Source: Girardinichthys multiradiatus
Taxonomy: Eukaryota > Chordata > Actinopteri > Cyprinodontiformes > Goodeidae
Direction of reading: 5' to 3'
Assembly (NCBI RefSeq): GCF_021462225.1
Contig: NC_061818.1
Location: forward strand, 14,419,276-14,483,275
Length of the DNA: 64,000 nt
How positions within the stretch are numbered: the stretch's first letter is position 1; each line of letters starts with the position of its first letter. Positions 23,901 to 34,030 of the stretch are shown in pieces. Both the position numbers and the translations under genes were made by a program. Below the pieces are notes generated by a model that was given only the letters and a program-made list of their open reading frames with translations, made no database searches and was not told where the DNA came from.

Positions 23901-26900
23901 TCTATTCTCTGATCTACAGGGAGCCAGTGTAGGGACTTTAGAACTGGGGTGATGTGCTCTACTTTCTTAGTTCTAGTGAGGACACAGGCAGCAGCGTTCT
24001 GGATCAACTACAGTTTTTCAAGGTCCTGCTGAGACATTAGTCCTTTAATCCTGGAGATGTTCTTTAGGTGATAGAAGGCCGACCTTGCTACTATCTTTAT
24101 GTGTCTCTGAAGGTTCAGGTCTGAGACCATCACTACACCCAGGTTTTGAGCCTGACTGGTGGTTTCTAGGTGTATTACCTGAAGCTGTGTGCTAACTTTT
24201 AACCGCTCTTCCTTTGGTCCAAAGATTATTACTTCAGTTTTGTTTTAATTCAGCTGAAGAAAATTTAGGCCCATCCATGCATTGATTTCTTCTAAGCATT
24301 TACCCAGCGCTTGAATATGTTCATAGTCACCTGGTGACATCATAACATATAGCTGTGTGTCGTCTGCATAGTTATGATAACTTATGTTGTTGTTTATTAA
24401 AATCTGAGTTAGGGGAAGCATGTAGATACTGAATAGGAGGGGCCCTAAGATGGACCCTTGGGGAACGCCACGTGATTTTTGTGGTCTCTGATGTAAAGTT
24501 ACCTACTGCCACAAAAAATCCCTCTCCTTCAATTAGGATTTAAACCAATCGAGTGCTGTACCAAAAAGGACAAACAGATAATAATTAATTTTCAACAAAA
24601 TAACAGGTTTTGTGTCCACCTGTTTAGTTCTTATTGGGTGAAGGGATTGTCAAACAAAGTGGCTATCCCAGGGAGATCATAGATGTGAGTCAACTGCAGA
24701 ACAATTTAGCCTTATAAACCTCGGTTGATGTAATATACAGGTCCTTCTCAAAATATTAGCATATTGTGATCAAGTTCATTATTTTCCATAATGTCATGAT
24801 GAAAATTTAACATTCATATATTTTAGATTAATTGCACACTAACTGAAATATTTCAGGTCTTTTATTGTCTTAATACGGATGATTTTGGCATACAGCTCAT
24901 GAAAACCCAAAATTCCTATCTCACAAAATTAGCATATTTCATCCGACCAATAAAAGAAAAGTGTTTTTAATACAAAAAACGTCAACCTTCAAATAATCAT
25001 GTACAGTTATGCACTCAATACTTGGTCGGGAATCCTTTGACAGAAATGACTGCTTCAATGCGGCGTGGCATGGAGGCAATCAGCCTGTGGCACTGCTGAG
25101 GTCTTATGGAGGCCCAGGATGCTTCGATAGCGGCCTTTAGCTCATCCAGAGTGTTGGGTCTTGAGTCTCTCAACGTTCTCTTCACAATATCCCACAGATT
25201 CTCTATGGGGTTCAGGTCAGGAGAGTTGGCAGGCCAATTGAGCACAGTGATACCATGGTCAGTAAACCATTCACCAGTGGTTTTGGCACTGTGAGCAGGT
25301 GCCAGGTCATGCTGAAAAATGAAATCTTCATCTCCATAAAGCTTTTCAGCAGATGGAAGCATGAAGTGCTCCAAAATCTCCTGATAGCTAGCTGCATTGA
25401 CCCTGCCCTTGATAAAACACAGTGGACCAACACCAGCAGCTGACACGGCACCCCAGACCATCACTGACTGTGGGTACTTGACACTGGACTTCTGGCATTT
25501 TAGCATTTCCTTCTCCCCAGTCTTCCTCCAGACTCTGGCACCTTGATATCCGAATGACATGCAGAATTTGCTTTCATCCGAAAAAAGTACTTTGGACCAC
25601 TGAGCAACAGTCCAGTGCTGCTTCTCTGTAGCCCAGGTCTGGGGAATGCAGCACCTGTAGCCCATTTCCTGCACACGCCTGTGCACGGTGGCTCTGGATG
25701 TTTCTACTCCAGACTCAGTCCACTGCTTCCGCAGGTCCCCCAAGGTCTGGAATCGGCCCTTCTCCACAATCTTCCTCAGGGTCCGGTCACCTCTTCTCGT
25801 TGTGCAGCGTTTTCTGCCACACTTTTTCCTTCCCACAGACTTCCCACTGAGGTGCCTTGATACAGCACTCTGGGAACAGCCTATTCGTTCAGAAATTTCT
25901 TTCTGTGTCTTACCCTCTTGCTTGAGGGTGTCAATAGTGGCCTTCTGGACAGCAGTCAGGTCGGCAGTCTTACCCATGATTGGGGTTTTGAGTGATGAAC
26001 CAGGCTGGGAGTTATAAAGGCCTCAGGAATCTTTTGCAGGTGTTTAGAGTTAACTCGTTGATTCAGATGATTAGGTTCATAGCTCGTTTAGAGACCCTTT
26101 TAATAATATGCTAATTTTGTGAGATAGGAATTTTGGGTTTTCATGAGCTGTATGCCACAATCATCCGTATTAAGACAATAAAATACCTGAAATATTTCAA
26201 TTAGTGTGCAATGAATCTAAAATATATGAATGTTAAATTTTCATCATGACATTATGGAAAATAATGAACTTTATCACAATATGCTAATATTTTGAGAAGG
26301 ACCTGTAGTGCGATCTGCTTGATGGATCCAAACATTGTCTTTATTGGTTTGTTAGACTGTTCCGTCAAATCTTTGCGAACACTCACAAAGTAGCAAAGAA
26401 GACAGATGAGCTGCAGAACCAGCGAATACCTCCAACATTAACTTCTCCATGCTTAGCAAGAGGTCACAGTGCCCGACAACCCTAAGATTAGCAGATTTAG
26501 GGCAAATGTTTTACATGTTTAGTGTTGAAGACGACCAAGCTAAAATCGACGGTTTGCTTTAATGTCTGTGGTTTTAAACTGTGGGACAGAAGAGAAATGC
26601 ATTCTGATCTTATATTCTGATCTGCATTATAAAGAAAACAAATACCTTGCAGAAAAGATCCAAAATCTAATTTGAGCAAACTCAACAGCCACGAAATTAC
26701 ACTTAACTGAAGAAAAATGTTAGAAAACTAAGGCTTATCACGTCACAAAATCCCCTCACTCTGAATCGTTGGAGTTGTAGGAAACAATAAGATCTCTTTG
26801 CCATATATAACATCAGTCAGTCAGTCATTTTCTACCGCTTATTCCATAGTGGGTCACGGGGGAGCTGGTGCCTATCTCCAGCAGTCTATGGGCGAGAGGC

Positions 26901-28056
26901 AAGTTGCCAGACCATTGCAGGGCAACACACAAACAACCATGCACACACTCATTCATACACCTAAGGGCAATTTAGAGAGACCAGTTAACCTAACCTAACC
27001 TAACAGGCATGTCTTTGGACTGTGGGAGGAAGCTGGAGTACCTGGTGAGAACCCACGCATGCACAGGGAGAACATGCAAACTCCATGCAGAAAGACCCCT
27101 GGTTGGGAATTGAACCCAGGACCTTCTTGCTGCAAGGCAACAGTGCTACCAACTGCGCCACCATGCAGCCCCATATATAACGTATCCTGGAATATTGTTA
27201 GACCGACAAGAACTAAACTAACCTCCAGATATGCACCAGTTAATTGTCCTTTAATTTACATTATTTTATATTCAAAGGGCTATAAGTTATTTAAAAAATA
27301 TAGTAAGTTCTTTAGGGGTTTTGAATGAAACCCTCAGAGTTGATCAAGGGAAAACCGGGCGGATCCATTGGTGGATGTCTAGGTTTTATTTAAGTGTTTT
27401 CACTGTAATCTCTATAAAACAGCTATAATAAATGTAGTGTTGTGGTTTCGTTAAGGTAATGCATCAGGTAAATATCTAAACCATTACCTATTGGTTTATT
27501 TCTCATCGTAGTAACGTACTTTCAATAAACGTGGAGATAAATAATACCAAACATGGCCAAAGCTGTGTGGCCGTGATAGAAAAGACGAACTTCCAGACGT
27601 TTTACGTAAATCTTATATTTTCGATCGCGGTTTGTAACCCGAACTTGCGTAAAACTAGCGCGTGATGGCATCATTGTTGTAACAGAATGTCAACATGAAA
27701 AGCAGCCATTACTTCCTGTTGACAGACGATTAACGAAACAAGTTAGCCAAAAGCAAAACCAACCTTCACGACACCATAAGAGTAACAAGACAGCATTACA
27801 TTTCTTCTATAAACGTAATTATAGGTGAAATCACAGGAACTCTGGTTAGAAATAAGAGCAATTGTAAACAAGGCTAGCTTTGCTAATGTTATCCCGTGAG
27901 CTAGCATTAGGTAATGGAAAGTAAACAAGCTAAGGGGAAAGACAACAGCTCCCTAGTTTACTAAATAAACCCAGAATAAACGTCATAAAACGCATACGTC
28001 TCTCCGTTGTTAATCAGGACTCCGCCGTTTTGAGAATGATTCCGATTTAGAGCCAT
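17903..28056 (-). CDS. wbp2nl: WW domain-binding protein 2 family (WBP2NL-like), 8 coding exons
   Basis: Exons: 28056-27998, 20053-19945, 19839-19701, 19579-19487, 19312-19109, 18694-18584, 18122-18046, 17959-17903. They total 849 nt (282 aa), and all phases join. The start [17 protein letters not shown] is diagnostic for WBP2/WBP2NL. A GRAM/PH-like domain spans residues about 20-135 and contains [14 protein letters not shown] and [14 protein letters not shown] Pro/Gly/Tyr-rich tail carries PPxY motifs (PPPPYPG near residue 215, PPPPY near 270) that bind WW domains such as those of YAP and NEDD4-type ligases. The protein ends DKKKD. WBP2 is a transcriptional co-regulator; WBP2NL (PAWP) is a sperm protein. 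The choice of wbp2nl rests on the 22q13-type neighbours rrp7a and poldip3, not on the protein alone. Intron 1 is 7.9 kb, almost all repeats. It is head-to-head with the zp gene, 598 bp apart. Confidence 0.9.
18831..18965 (+). repeat. Tc1-like 3'-terminal fragment in wbp2nl intron 5
   Basis: The stretch ccttcacaattatgtgctac (18841-18860), then catcacataaaatcccaata-type sequence and a degraded terminus, is the standard 3' end of teleost Tc1-like elements. Non-coding. Confidence 0.6.
20066..20238 (-). mobile_element. L2-type LINE 3' end, distal part (interrupted)
   Basis: The segment gtgagtttatttatatagca (20071-20090) through cagtggcataatgg matches the typical teleost L2 3' tail on the minus strand. 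It continues at 22207 after a roughly 2-kb insertion. Confidence 0.55.
20239..22206. mobile_element. About 2-kb non-coding repeated element with internal tandem organisation
   Basis: The block is GC-richer than its flanks and starts ttaaagctgcaagcagcg. It ends in ttgcaattacaatagaccct...ctcggtccc. It sits inside an L2 tail, flanked by aataaaat on both sides, a possible 8-bp target duplication. Several segments occur twice about 785 bp apart: acttcctgttctcagggggc (20753, 21537), ttttgataactttt (20955, 21739) and aaaatggccgacttcc. The internal halves are therefore diverged tandem copies. No terminal inverted repeats and no coding frame were found. Sequences of this look recur in teleost genomes, but I cannot name a class. 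Confidence 0.6.
22207..22466 (-). mobile_element. L2-type LINE 3' fragment, proximal part, fused to a Tc1 copy
   Basis: From aatgtttagatggcacagtc (22280) to gagcgaggtga the sequence repeats 23609-23800 nearly base for base. It then reads gatgtgctctac, which in the intact L2 copy lies some 160 bp further (23950-23963), before switching to Tc1 sequence. The fragment is therefore internally deleted and chimeric. Confidence 0.7.
22466..23428 (+). mobile_element. Tc1-like transposon, copy A (5'-truncated)
   Basis: This copy belongs to the same family as 24738-26305. It retains the C-terminal two thirds of the transposase on the + strand and a complete right terminus at 23428 followed by TA. The frame from 22568 to 23152 carries [11 protein letters not shown] and [12 protein letters not shown]. 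The upstream frame (22441-22779) is shifted, so the gene is broken. It keeps the 14-codon [14 protein letters not shown] segment absent from copies B, C and E. Confidence 0.9.
22481..23152 (+). pseudogene. Tc1-like transposase, copy A remnant
   Basis: The catalytic domain of a DD34E transposase is readable: LFSDESKF from an early frame overlap, [11 protein letters not shown] (second Asp) and NPIENLWD (Glu). The DNA-binding N-terminus is missing because the element is fused to an L2 fragment. A 1-nt-type frame break near 22680 splits the remainder. Confidence 0.85.
23431..23608 (-). mobile_element. Tc1-like relic fragment (second family), duplicate of 36615-36791
   Basis: On the minus strand it encodes [20 protein letters not shown] and the [15 protein letters not shown] region of a Tc1-like transposase. 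It is the inverted, nearly identical copy (about three differences seen in 177 bp) of the sequence left of copy D, with the same junction to the Tc1 terminus. Confidence 0.85.
23609..24572 (-). pseudogene. L2-type LINE, 5'-truncated reverse transcriptase
   Basis: On the minus strand the RT reads VLNWFKSYL-like sequence, then [30 protein letters not shown] (catalytic YADD) and LNLQRHIK. The conserved C-terminal block follows ([29 protein letters not shown]). At least two stops interrupt it. The longest open piece is 24007-23657. This is the typical 5'-truncated L2 copy; the 3' tail is lost at the junction with the Tc1 relic at 23608. Confidence 0.85.
24738..26305 (-). mobile_element. Tc1-like transposon, copy B (complete, intact ORF)
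   Basis: The element is 1568 bp, flanked by TA dinucleotides, and both ends read caggtccttctcaaaatatt. The inverted repeats are about 201 bp (24738-24938 and 26105-26305). Each contains an outer and an inner copy of a tagcatatt-containing motif, the IR/DR arrangement known from Sleeping Beauty-type elements. It encloses the uninterrupted transposase ORF 25015-25977. Four other copies are in this window (A, C, D, E). Located in wbp2nl intron 1. Confidence 0.95.
25015..25977 (-). CDS. Tc1/mariner-type DD34E transposase (copy B), 320 aa
   Basis: Cut-and-paste transposase. It starts [21 protein letters not shown] helix-turn-helix follows ([20 protein letters not shown], residues about 19-38), then a basic linker ([17 protein letters not shown]) and a second HTH region. 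Catalytic residues are the Asp of LFSDESKF, the Asp of [10 protein letters not shown] and the Glu of NPIENLWD, with exactly 34 residues between the last two. It ends GFPTKY. No stop or frameshift is present. Relative to copies A and D it lacks 14 residues between IPQ and TWATEKQ, in the linker before the catalytic core, so activity is uncertain. The ATG lies just inside the 3' inverted repeat, as usual for the group. Confidence 0.93.
   Translation of the reverse strand: MGKTADLTAVQKATIDTLKQEGKTQKEISERIGCSQSAVSRHLSGKSVGRKKCGRKRCTTRRGDRTLRKIVEKGRFQTLGDLRKQWTESGVETSRATVHRRVQEMGYRCCIPQTWATEKQHWTVAQWSKVLFSDESKFCMSFGYQGARVWRKTGEKEMLKCQKSSVKYPQSVMVWGAVSAAGVGPLCFIKGRVNAASYQEILEHFMLPSAEKLYGDEDFIFQHDLAPAHSAKTTGEWFTDHGITVLNWPANSPDLNPIENLWDIVKRTLRDSRPNTLDELKAAIEASWASIRPQQCHRLIASMPRRIEAVISVKGFPTKY
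26306..26810. other. wbp2nl intron 1, unique-looking AT-rich stretch
   Basis: No gene or recognised repeat lies between the Tc1 copy and the next SINE. Confidence 0.35.
26811..27173 (-). repeat. tRNA-headed SINE (370-bp type), copy 2
   Basis: Same sequence as 10315-10683, with a small deletion of the gtacaccctggac segment and a local expansion cctaacctaacctaac near 26989. B box on the minus strand at about 27107-27119. Located in wbp2nl intron 1. Confidence 0.85.
27180..27990. other. wbp2nl intron 1 proximal part, no gene seen
   Basis: AT-rich DNA with no recognised repeat. The 5' part adjoins the first coding exon of wbp2nl and may hold intronic regulatory sequence; nothing specific is visible. 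Confidence 0.35.
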
Positions 28057-28654
28057 GTTCAGGAGCTGTGTGGAACTTCTCCTGTTGCCTGTGGTTAATG
28101 CTAAAGCCTGACGCCGTCAAGAGGGATGGTCCACCGACGACACAGTCCTTACGTCACCACAACACCAGATAACTCGTGACCTGAGAAGCTTTTGACAAAG
28201 TATGGCAAGCAATTTTAACATTTAATAGCCAATGGGGCTCTTTGATTCAGTGGGCTGAGAGGACTAAACGGTGTCCCTTCCTGGCCATCCCCGGAGCAAC
28301 GGTTGCCTCGCCGGGTGACAAATGGTGCGCAACCAAAGTCACAGGAAAGTTTAGAAACAGAGTGGCAATCAGTTCTAAGTTTGGCCATATAATTTTTTGG
28401 CCTAACAATTTCTGCTCTGTATTTGGAATATACAATTATGTTGGGGATCAAAAAATATTTATGCTGGATGGGTTGGATTTATCAGATCAATATACGTGAA
28501 AATGAAACTTGAAGCTATCTGCTTCTCTGATTGAGGAGGAAACAAGCTTTAGACCAATTAAGGCTAATTACCAGATGTCACGTGACCCTCATCTAGTGTC
28601 ATACAAAGACATGAGAACCCTGGAGTCAAGAAAAACGTTACAAAGTAAAAGGAG
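28057..28654. promoter_or_regulatory. Bidirectional intergenic region between wbp2nl and zp
   Basis: 598 bp separate the two divergent start codons. No transposon signature was seen here, in contrast to both sides. It must contain the wbp2nl promoter and would contain that of the zp gene. Confidence 0.4.
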
Positions 28655-29654
28655 ATGATCTACAATTCCGCAAAAAATAGATTGCTTTCTTTAGTTTTGA
28701 TCCTGATGGCGAGGCGCTGTTGCTGCGTCTCCACCAATCAGGGGAAGGAAAGACCATTGCAGAACACGCAGCAGGCTTTACCGACAGTCACCTGCTCAGT
28801 CCGTGGCATTAAAGCGATGTTCGGCCCGATGGTCAAAAATAATCTTCATGTAAGAGGTAAAATCATGTCTGTTGCATTAATTATATGCCAATTATAAGTG
28901 ATGAAATTTGTGGTAAAATATCTCAAAGTTACGACTAAGTCATGAATTTCTTTCTGAAAATACTCTCATAATTCTTATTCGTGTGCTTTGTTGTTGTTGT
29001 TTAGACGTGTCAGGTACTACAATCCCTTTACTTAATTCTAAGGGGTCCTGTGGAGTGAGGGTGGGTAAAGACAAGAATCAAAACGTCGCGTTTTTCAGTA
29101 GATTTGACAGCTGCTATGCAAAGATAGAGGTAAGGGTTCAATTAAAAACACATGACCAAAATTCAGCATGCAAATAGAAAAGAACATTTCAAAAGCTCTT
29201 CCCATCACATATTCTCCTGACTTTTTTCTTTGCAGGGCAACAAAGTGGTCATCCCTCTGCTGGTCCAGTTGACAGGAGAGAACCGGTGGATCAGAGTAAA
29301 CATCAATTGTCCTCTGATAAAAAGAAGGAGTGAAATGGCCCAACCAACATGTGAGTGACCCCTCATCTAAGCTTTAACAGGATTGTGGCATTTTAACAGT
29401 ATTCAATGGATATTGTGGAACGTTTTCCATAGCGACCTTCTCCTTGCCACTCTTATGTACAGCTCAGATCTGTTTAGTGTCCACAGAACTACTGGACTGA
29501 GATTAAATTACACAGAGCTGGATCCTGTTTTATATTTAGGTGGCTTCTGAGGGGAATCAGTTTCAATGGGTTTTATTTAGTAGTACCAGAGTAAAGGGGG
29601 GTGTATACAAATGAATGCCTCATGTAAAAGATTATTCCAACCGTGTGCTTTTTT

Positions 29655-29770
29655 TTTTTACTCCACTTGACAATTTTGCCCTACAGTGTGTTCATCTGTC
29701 ACAGAAATACCCAATAAAACCCACTGAAGTTTGTACGTTCTAAGTGTTGAGTGATGAAATGTAAAAAAAA
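29655..29770 (+). repeat. Tc1-like 3'-terminal fragment in zp intron 3
   Basis: Contains the degraded 3' end typical of Tc1-like elements (acccaataaaacccactgaa at 29709-29728). Non-coding, just upstream of the trefoil exon. Confidence 0.45.
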
Positions 29771-30334
29771 ATGTTCAGAACATTAAAACATGATTCTTCT
29801 CCAGCTTCCGTTGGTGATTGTGAAGCTGATAAATTCCTGCGTTTAGACTGTGGCCACCAAAGCATCACCAGAAGCGCCTGCCAAAAACTGGGCTGCTGCT
29901 ACGATGCTCACACATCAGCCTGCTACTACAGACTTAACGGTAAAATAATTATTTCATCCCTCTGTGAGGTTGCTAATGGATTGTAGCATGTTCACATAAG
30001 ACACCCCCCCTCAACATTTGCTAAACTAAGCATATTTTTCTCTCTTGTGACATTGTTTAGCCTGCTCTCTGGATGGACACTTTGTGTTCACAGTCAAGGC
30101 TACAGACACCCACCCGCCCATTGATCCCAGCAACCTTGTAGTCAAGGATCAGCCTCACTGTTTGCCTGTAGTCTCAACTCCAGATACTGCCGTCTTCAAG
30201 ATGGGAGTCATGGAGTGTGGCGCAAAAATGAAGGTAAGCTATCATGCCTCAACCTGACTTCATATTAAAATGTCTGCTCTGGAAGGTCAATAGAGGACCC
30301 TGTTAGCTCCTGTCTAGAACCGCCTATGCTAGAA

Positions 30335-30718
30335 TGGTCCAGACTTAAATGCAATTGAATTTAAAGTTGATGTTCACAGATGCTCTCTATCAAATTGTCC
30401 TGACCTGGAGACATTTTACAAAGAAGAATGGTTAAAAAAATCAGTCTGTAGATGGGCAAGGCTGGTAGAGCCGTACCCAAAAACACTGGCAGCTGTAATG
30501 TGCTTCTGTGGTATTTACTTCTGGAGGCTGAATACAAACGCATGCCATGACTCTTTATCTGCATCCTTTTCCTTCCACTTTAAAGCTATGCACTAGTTTG
30601 TTTATTGGTCTATAACATAAAACCTCAATAATGTATATAAAGTCTGTGTTTGTAGTAAAACAAAATGTGGAAAGGCTCAAGAGATATGAATACGTATGAA
30701 AGGCGCTGTATGGACTCA
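30335..30718 (+). mobile_element. Tc1-like 3'-half relic in zp intron 5
   Basis: From ggtccagacttaaatgcaat ('PDLNAIE' region, 30336-30355) through ccttccactttaaagctatg (30570-30589) to the terminus gaaaggcgctgta at 30700-30712. This is the 3' half of a Tc1-like transposon with many substitutions. Confidence 0.6.
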
Positions 30719-31589
30719 CTAAAAGATTTCTCCTTTTTAAATACTTGTTTTCTCACTTTAAATATCTACATTGATGCTCTTTCTGGAGGCTGAATTATTT
30801 GTTTGGCTTCTAGAAAGATTGAGAGCTGGTGATCTATGAGGTTGAGGTGGAGGAGCTGAACACTAAAAGGGAAAGACATGCTTCATTTAAGTATACTTTT
30901 ACCCATTTATGTTATAATTGATTTGTGGTGATGTAAATGAGCTGATATTTTGGAGTTTTTTTCAGTTTTCACGTTGCTTGTGAATATAAAGAACTGGATC
31001 TCAAGCGTGCAAAAGACTTGAGGTCCCTGTATACGGTGACCAATCCACCCGCTGCAGTTGCTCAGGGAACCATCAGGGTGCAGATGAGATTAGCAACAGG
31101 TAGAAATATTTTTGCCAGCTCTAATTGCTCAAAACCCATTCCTGACCCACTTTGGTTTCCCTCCAGATGCTTCCTTTACTACCTTTTTTCCTGAGGACCA
31201 GCTTCCCCTGAAACTGCCACTGCGCGAAACAGTGAATGTGGAGATTTCCATCGTTCCTCCATCCCCTGATCCTACACTCTCGCTGCATGTGCGAGACTGC
31301 TTCGCCTACCCTGTGTCTAAGCACTCTGTGTGGACCCTCCTCCATGATGGGTGAGTGGTGTCTACAATGCACCAACCTGAGAATCATGCCGGAATGTGAA
31401 AGTGAAATGATTTCAGTTTTTCTTGGACAGATGTCCTAACCCTCTAGATAATATGAGAAGCTCTGTCCCTGTGGACAACCAGGGGGAGACCACCACTCAC
31501 TCTCAAGTTAGGAGGTTTGATGTGAAGACTTTTGCCTTCTTGGACCCTGATACTGGCAAACCAAGTGTGGAAAAGGTAACCTTATCCAA

Positions 31590-31812
31590 AAGGGGTTAAA
31601 CTCCAGACCTCGAGGGCTGATGTCCTGCTACTGTTAGATGTGCCTCTTCTTCACCACATATGAGTTAAATAATTAGGTCATTGGCAGGACTCTAGAGAAT
31701 TAGATTGCAGACTGAGGAGGTAATTCAGCAAATTGATTCAGGTGTGTTGGACCAGGGGAGACATCCAAGTTGCAGGACAGCGGCCCTCGAGGACTGGAGT
31801 TTGACACCCCTG
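31590..31812. mobile_element. hAT-type MITE with 30-40 bp inverted repeats
   Basis: The left end aggggttaaactccagacct and the right end (minus strand) caggggtgtcaaactccagt are inverted copies that extend through ctcgagggc and gtcctgc. About 223 bp, no coding capacity. Sequences with these ends are widespread non-autonomous elements in teleosts; the hAT assignment is from memory. Located in zp intron 9. Confidence 0.7.
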
Positions 31813-31866
31813 GCTGGACACATTTGTTTTGGAGGAGTATTTGTTTTGAAAAATGTGCACAATGTA

Positions 31867-33432
31867 CAGGTCCTTCTCAAAATATTAGCATATTGTGATA
31901 AAGTTCATTATTTTCCATAATGTCATGATGAAAATTTAACATTCATATATTTTAGATTCATTGCACACTAACTGAAATATTTCAGGTCTTTTATTGTCTT
32001 AATACGGATGATTTTGGCATACAGCTCATGAAAACCCAAAATTCCTATCTCACAAAATTAGCATATTTCATCCGACCAATAAAAGAAAAGTGTTTTTAAT
32101 ACAAAAAACGTCAACCTTCAAATAATCACGTACAGTTATGCACTCAATACTCTGTCGGGAATCCTTTTGCAGAAATGACTGCTTCAATGCGGCGTGGCAT
32201 GGAGGCAATCAGCCTGTGGCACTGCTGAGGTCTTATGGAGGCCCAGGATGCTTCGATAGCGGCCTTTAGCTCATCCAGAGTGTTGGGTCTTGAGTCTCTC
32301 AACGTTCTCTTCACAATATCCCACAGATTCTCTATGGGGTTCAGGTCAGGAGAGTTGGCAGGCCAATTGAGCACAGTGATACCATGGTCAGTAAACCATT
32401 TACCAGTGGTTTTGGCACTCTGAGCAGGTGCCAGGACGTGCTGAAAAATGAAATCTTCATCTCCATAAAGCTTTTCAGCAGATGGAAGCATGAAGTGCTC
32501 CAAAATCTCCTGATAGCTAGCTGCATTGACCCTGCCCTTGATGAAACACAGTGGACCAACACCAGCCTGACACGGCACCCCAGACCATCACTGACTGTGG
32601 GTACTTAACACTGGACTTCTGGCATTTTGGCATTTCCTTCTACCCAGTCTTCCTCCAGACTCTGGCACCTTGATGTCCGAATGACATGCAGAATTTGCTT
32701 TCATCCGAAAAAAGTACTTTGGACCACTGAGCAACAGTCCAGTGCTGCTTCTCTGTAGCCCAGGTCTGGGGAATGCGGCACCTGTAGCCCATTTCCTGCA
32801 CACGCCTGTGCACGGTGGCTCTGGATGTTTCTACTCCAGACTCAGTCCACTGCTTCCGCAGGTCCCCCAAGGTCTGGAATCGGCCCTTCTCCACAATCTT
32901 CCTCAGGGTCCGCTCACCTCTTCTCGTTGTGCAGCGTTTTCTGCCACACTTTTTCCTTCCCACAGACTTCCCACTGAGGTGCCTTGATACAGCACTCTGG
33001 GAACAGCCTATTCGTTCAGAAATTTCTTTCTGTGTCTTACCCTCTTGCTTGAGGGTGTCAATAGTGGCCTTCTGGACAGCAGTCAGGTCGGCAGTCTTAC
33101 CCATGATTGGGGTTTTGAGTGATGAACCAGGCTGGGAGTTTTAAAGGCCTCAGGAATCTTTTGCAGGTGTTTAGAGTTAACTCGTTGATTCAGATGATTA
33201 GGTTCATAGCTCGTTTAGAGACCCTTTTAATGATATGCTAATTTTGTGAGATAGGAATTTTGGGTTTTCATGAGCTGTATGCCAAAATCATCCGTATTAA
33301 GACAATAAAAGACCTGAAATATTTCAGTTAGTGTGCAATGAATCTAAAATATATGAATGTTATATTTTCATCATGACATTATGGAAAATAATTAACTTTA
33401 TCACAATATGCTAATATTTTGAGAAGGACCTG
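31867..33432 (-). mobile_element. Tc1-like transposon, copy C (complete, inactive)
   Basis: 1566 bp between TA dinucleotides, with the same ends and inverted repeats as copy B. The transposase is broken. An in-frame TAG follows WRKTG near 32640, and a short deletion near 32567 (accagcctgacacgg versus accagcagctgacacgg in B) shifts the frame. It shares the 14-codon deletion with B and E. Inserted in zp intron 9. Confidence 0.95.
32144..33104 (-). pseudogene. Tc1-like transposase, copy C (stop plus frameshift)
   Basis: The N-terminal HTH half is open from 33104 to 32640 and the catalytic C-terminal half from 32578 to 32144. [11 protein letters not shown] carries Val in place of the catalytic second Asp (gcaggtgccaggacgtgctg), a third disabling change. 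NPIENLWD is retained. Confidence 0.9.
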
Positions 33433-33439
33433 TAGAACT

Positions 33440-34030
33440 TTCCCAGAAGTTTCTTTTGGAAGTGGATCAGACTAACCAAATCTCAGATCCTCCACCCTAC
33501 TTCAGTGAACATCAGGTGTTGTGGCACATATGCGGTTGTTTCATGCTGGACTCATTTAGAGTGCTGAGCAGGTTTTGGAAGATTTGCTGATGAAATATGT
33601 TTTAGTCTGACCCAACTAGGTCTTGTTTATGTCCCAGTAGTGTCTACAGGGGTTTCTTTTCAGGTAGAGTCCAACATATTCTTATTTAGAAATTTTAATA
33701 CTCAGAGCCTTTGGAAGTAAAATGGGCCCACAGCAACACAGATCCTCCACCATACGTGACAGAGGAGCATGAGGTGCTTTTCCACATTTGCATCCTTTGT
33801 TATATCCCAAAACCATCTGGATTGTTTGCCAAGTTGCATCTGACCAAAATTTGCAGAAAAGTTTAGTAAACCTTGCATGTTTACGTTTGCGATGGTAGGA
33901 AAACCTCCCAAACAAGAGGTTGGTGTGTAGATAGCATCTGCTGGTTACGGAGACGTGGTGACCTTCCAATGTCGATCTTTGCTGCAGTTCTTTAACGGTG
34001 AGCTTTGAAGATTTTTATTTTTAAACCTCC
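33440..34030 (-). mobile_element. Degenerate Tc1-like relic in zp intron 9
   Basis: Minus-strand reading gives decayed transposase-like segments around 33740-33770 (gatcctccaccatacgtgac) and 33820-33870. Classification rests on resemblance to the general layout of old Tc1 copies and is weak. Confidence 0.35.

Noticed and set aside
25688..26017. A 109-aa + strand ORF ([20 protein letters not shown]...) recurring at four places, also 32815-33144, 37785-38114 and 50548-50877
   Set aside because: It is the antisense shadow of the Tc1 transposase N-terminal region and recurs only because the transposon does.
26989..27004. cctaacctaacctaac as an interstitial telomere remnant
   Set aside because: The vertebrate telomere repeat is TTAGGG/CCCTAA; this is a short local expansion of the ttaacctaacagg segment within a SINE.
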